Below, one piece after another: positions 7,534-9,317 of a DNA stretch of 9,317 bases. The stretch spans positions 26,623-35,939 of the forward strand of contig DPWF01000251.1 in NCBI GenBank assembly GCA_003526435.1. The letters are read 5' to 3'. The DNA comes from Chitinophagaceae bacterium. Its GTDB lineage: Bacteria > Bacteroidota > Bacteroidia > Chitinophagales > Chitinophagaceae. A model generated the notes under the pieces. The model was not told the origin of the DNA. It was given only the letters and a program-made list of their open reading frames with translations, and did no database searches. The position numbers and the translations under genes are program-made. The first letter of the stretch is position 1. Every line of letters starts with the position of its first letter.

Positions 7534-7581
7534 TTTTGATATACAGAAATGATATAGTATGTTAGTCATAAAGTATCTGAT

Positions 7582-7812
7582 ATGGCAAAGTTATCGGCAA
7601 AAAAAGAACGATTTAAGAATGTAGCAGGGAGAAGGGTTCAAAAAGTATTAGATGACATCGAGAGTTTAGCTAAATGCTCTAATAGGAGCACTTATGACTA
7701 TACAGATGAAGAAGTAAGAAAAATGTTAAGGGCCATTAATGAGAAAGTAACTCAATTGAAAATTGCTTTTAATAGTAATAGCAAGTCCGGTAAACAAACC
7801 TTTGAATTTTAA
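7582..7812 (+). CDS. Small charged protein (76 aa) heading the GHKL ATPase operon
   Basis: The protein is 76 residues with a basic N-terminus (MAKLSAKKERFKNVAGRR), no signal peptide and no membrane segment, so it is probably cytoplasmic. Two helical segments are likely: R11-K31, and D42-K60, which has a heptad-like pattern. They are linked by S-N-R-S-T-Y-D-Y-T at 33-41, the most distinctive motif. I recall small proteins with a similar S-N-[RK]-S-x-Y-x-Y-T core in other bacteria, in accessory contexts, but cannot assign a function from sequence. The ATG at 7582 has no Shine-Dalgarno, normal for the phylum. It ends in tandem stops TAA-TAG; the second is in frame with the next gene. Only 9 bases separate it from the ATPase start, so co-transcription is very likely. 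It might be a DNA-binding or accessory subunit of the ATPase system, which is inference. Confidence 0.82.
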   Translation: MAKLSAKKERFKNVAGRRVQKVLDDIESLAKCSNRSTYDYTDEEVRKMLRAINEKVTQLKIAFNSNSKSGKQTFEF

Positions 7813-7821
7813 TAGAACATT

Positions 7822-9317
7822 ATGAATAAAGAACTGCACTGGCATCATGTGTCAACTGGAGGAGGAGATGTTGATGGTCTCAATAACTCAATGATTGAAC
7901 ACTTCGCAGGAAATTATAATTACTTTTTAGCGAGAGAAATTATTCAAAACTCCCTTGATGCCAAAACAAAAGGCATTACCCAAAATTTACCTGTTCGGGT
8001 GACATTTAAGCTGGAATCACTTTCAAAAGAGGAATTTCCCGGACATCAAGAGCTATTACAAATTATTAAAAGTGGAAAAAATTTATGGAGTCATCACGTC
8101 GAAACTGTTGCTTTTCTTGAAGGCGCAATAAAGTGTTTAACTCAGGAAAAAATTCCATGTTTGAGAATATCGGATTTTAATACAACAGGATTGAGTGGTA
8201 ATGACAACGATATGCAGGGCGGCTGGTTTAATCTTGTTAGGTCTACAGGGGCGAGCTCCAAAAGCGGTGGAGAAGGTGGGTCATTCGGAATTGGCAAAGG
8301 TGCTCCGTTTGCCGCTTCTGACCTTAGAACTGTACTATATGCTACACAAAACGAAAAATCAGTTTCAGTTTTTCAGGGTAAGGCAGAGTTGGTGAGTTTC
8401 CGGGATGAAAACGGCGATACTAGAAGAGGAGTGTGCTCTTATGGTTTCGAACAAAACTCTGTTAGGGTCCTAGAAGCTATTCCGAAAGGGTTTTGGAGAA
8501 AAGACCAGGGCACAGACATAGTGATCTGCGGTTATAAAGCGACCGGAGATTGGGTGGACGATCTTTTAAAATCAGTACTTAGAAATTTTTGGTATGCAAT
8601 TCATTGCAAAGATTTGGTTGTCGAAGTTGAAGACCACAAAATTGAATACGATAATCTGTCAGAATATTTAGTTAAGCATTTTGTCAATGAGCCGTTCAAG
8701 GATTATGTGGAACCAGCGGGTAATCCGTTGCAATATTATTTAGCAGTAACTCAGGGCGAAGAGTTAGGAAAAGGACAAAAGTTGAAAATTCTTGATGAAT
8801 GCAGATTTCATTTTAAAATGATCGAATCGCATATGAATTATGTAGCAATGCTTCGAAGATCGCATATGGTGATATATTCTAGGCGGTTTAATTTTCCGGG
8901 CAATTTTGCTGGAGTGTTCATATGCGATAACGAAAAAGGCAATCTCGCCTTGCGAAAAATGGAGCCTCCTGCACATGACAAATGGGACCCTAAAAGGAAC
9001 AAAGAGAATGGTGATTTGATTATGAACGAAGTTACCAGCTTTATTCGTTCTTGTCTTGACAGTATAAAGAGCAAACAGAGCTTTGGAATCCTCGAAATTC
9101 CAGACTTGCAGAAATATCTTCCATACGACGACGGGGAAGATGCTGGAAACGGTAGCGGAACTTCTATATATACAGGAAAAGAAGGAAAGGAAGAGACGTC
9201 ACAGCTAATTCAAAAAAAAGAAGTTCTGAATAGAAGTGTTATTATCAATCCGTATAAAGTTTCTGTTCTGAATGAAGACCAAGCTCTTTATGGTGATGGC
9301 GAAGAGGGATCCAGAAC
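7822..9317 (+). CDS. GHKL (MutL/MORC-like) ATPase, probable defence-system component, 3' partial
   Basis: The frame is open from ATG 7822 to the window end: 498 residues, no stop. An in-frame TAG at 7813 fixes this ATG as the earliest start. The Bergerat ATP-binding fold is clear. The N-box is R-E39-I-I-Q-N43-S-L-D46-A47, and the first glycine box is D118-F-N-T-T-G123-L. The lid/second glycine box is G153-S-F-G156-I-G158-K159-G, followed by A-P-F-A-A-S-D-L-R-T, and a G-T231-D-I strand (G230-T231) completes the fold. Residues ~245-410 would be the transducer-like domain, containing M-E-P-P-A-H-D-K-W at 380-388. After a Gly-rich linker at about 436-452 (GEDAGNGSGT) a further domain begins and is cut off. 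No membrane segment or histidine-kinase phospho-acceptor domain is visible. This fits the stand-alone MutL/MORC-like ATPases of bacterial defence and restriction operons, better than a sensor kinase, gyrase or Hsp90. The ATPase fold is secure; the defence role is inference. Confidence 0.88.
   Translation, partial: MNKELHWHHVSTGGGDVDGLNNSMIEHFAGNYNYFLAREIIQNSLDAKTKGITQNLPVRVTFKLESLSKEEFPGHQELLQIIKSGKNLWSHHVETVAFLEGAIKCLTQEKIPCLRISDFNTTGLSGNDNDMQGGWFNLVRSTGASSKSGGEGGSFGIGKGAPFAASDLRTVLYATQNEKSVSVFQGKAELVSFRDENGDTRRGVCSYGFEQNSVRVLEAIPKGFWRKDQGTDIVICGYKATGDWVDDLLKSVLRNFWYAIHCKDLVVEVEDHKIEYDNLSEYLVKHFVNEPFKDYVEPAGNPLQYYLAVTQGEELGKGQKLKILDECRFHFKMIESHMNYVAMLRRSHMVIYSRRFNFPGNFAGVFICDNEKGNLALRKMEPPAHDKWDPKRNKENGDLIMNEVTSFIRSCLDSIKSKQSFGILEIPDLQKYLPYDDGEDAGNGSGTSIYTGKEGKEETSQLIQKKEVLNRSVIINPYKVSVLNEDQALYGDGEEGSR

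Larger units (their letters stand above)
7443..7558. repeat. 10-bp direct repeat ATGATATAGT flanking the promoter region
   Basis: ATGATATAGT occurs at 7443-7452 and again at 7549-7558, in the same orientation and 106 bases apart. The first copy abuts the TTGACA box. The second lies 23 bases before the ATG of the 76-aa gene. Each copy contains TATAGT, which could itself act as a -10 box. The pair may be operator sites or simply chance in AT-rich DNA. Confidence 0.45.
7249..7581. other. Intergenic transition zone between the T9SS locus and the accessory operon
   Basis: No secure gene lies in these 333 bases. The left half (to about 7400) is unusually G/purine-rich on the + strand. It holds the tentative 57-codon frame and, in the PorP frame, a 23-codon ATG frame at 7255-7326 encoding a hydrophobic peptide (MKLLILMTVGVGLF...). 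From about 7440 the DNA is almost pure A+T and carries the promoter, palindromes and direct repeats listed separately. I see no convincing rho-independent terminator: the only stem found, ATCCT/AGGAT at 7372-7390, has no T-tract. No tRNA or CRISPR repeat is visible. Confidence 0.7.

Noticed and set aside
8195..8395. 66-codon + strand frame and two minus-strand frames (8764-8976, 8838-9074) at the right end
   Set aside because: All overlap the GHKL ATPase, whose ATP-binding motifs show which frame is real.
7822..9317. GHKL gene as a histidine kinase, gyrase B or Hsp90
   Set aside because: There is no membrane or dimerisation/phospho-acceptor region before the ATPase fold, and no family-specific gyrase or Hsp90 motifs. 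The A-P-F-A-A-S-D-L-R and E-P-P-A-H-D-K-W segments fit the MutL/MORC-like defence ATPases better.

Overview
The window looks like chromosomal DNA of a Bacteroidetes bacterium, most likely a Chitinophagaceae/Sphingobacteriales-type organism. The DNA is AT-rich. Two genes belong to the type IX secretion (T9SS)/gliding-motility world that is essentially confined to this phylum. The real gene starts lack clear Shine-Dalgarno sequences, as is usual in the phylum. All genes supported here are on the + strand.

Region 1 (1-7248) is a two-gene secretion/adhesion locus. A giant surface protein is open at the left edge, with 2060 residues visible. It is a chain of PKD and Ig-like domains ending in a CHU_C (T9SS type B) sorting domain. 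Six bases later comes a PorP/SprF-family outer-membrane protein. This is the usual layout of a SprB-like secreted adhesin followed by its dedicated SprF-like partner. Inside the adhesin, the domains form related pairs and one pair of separated repeat blocks, which suggests growth by domain duplication.

Region 2 (about 7210-7581) is a transition zone. The PorP/SprF gene runs 12 codons past the point where I expect the family to end (CPRF). The following DNA is G-rich and holds only very short reading frames. One 57-codon GTG frame overlaps the PorP stop and looks protein-like, but I could not identify it. From about 7440 the DNA becomes extremely AT-rich and regulatory in character. It has a near-consensus TTGACA-17-TATAAA promoter, two related perfect 16-bp palindromes (one covering the -10 box), and a 10-bp direct repeat bracketing them.

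Region 3 (7582-9317, running off the right edge) starts a second operon of accessory character. A 76-aa charged small protein is followed 9 bases later by a GHKL-type ATPase (498 residues visible, no stop). The ATPase resembles the MutL/MORC-like ATPases found in bacterial defence operons, including the MutL-Z1-DUF4420-AIPR (Mza-type) arrangement. If that reading is right, the window captures the left border and promoter of a defence island next to a T9SS adhesin locus. The genes that would prove it lie beyond the right edge.
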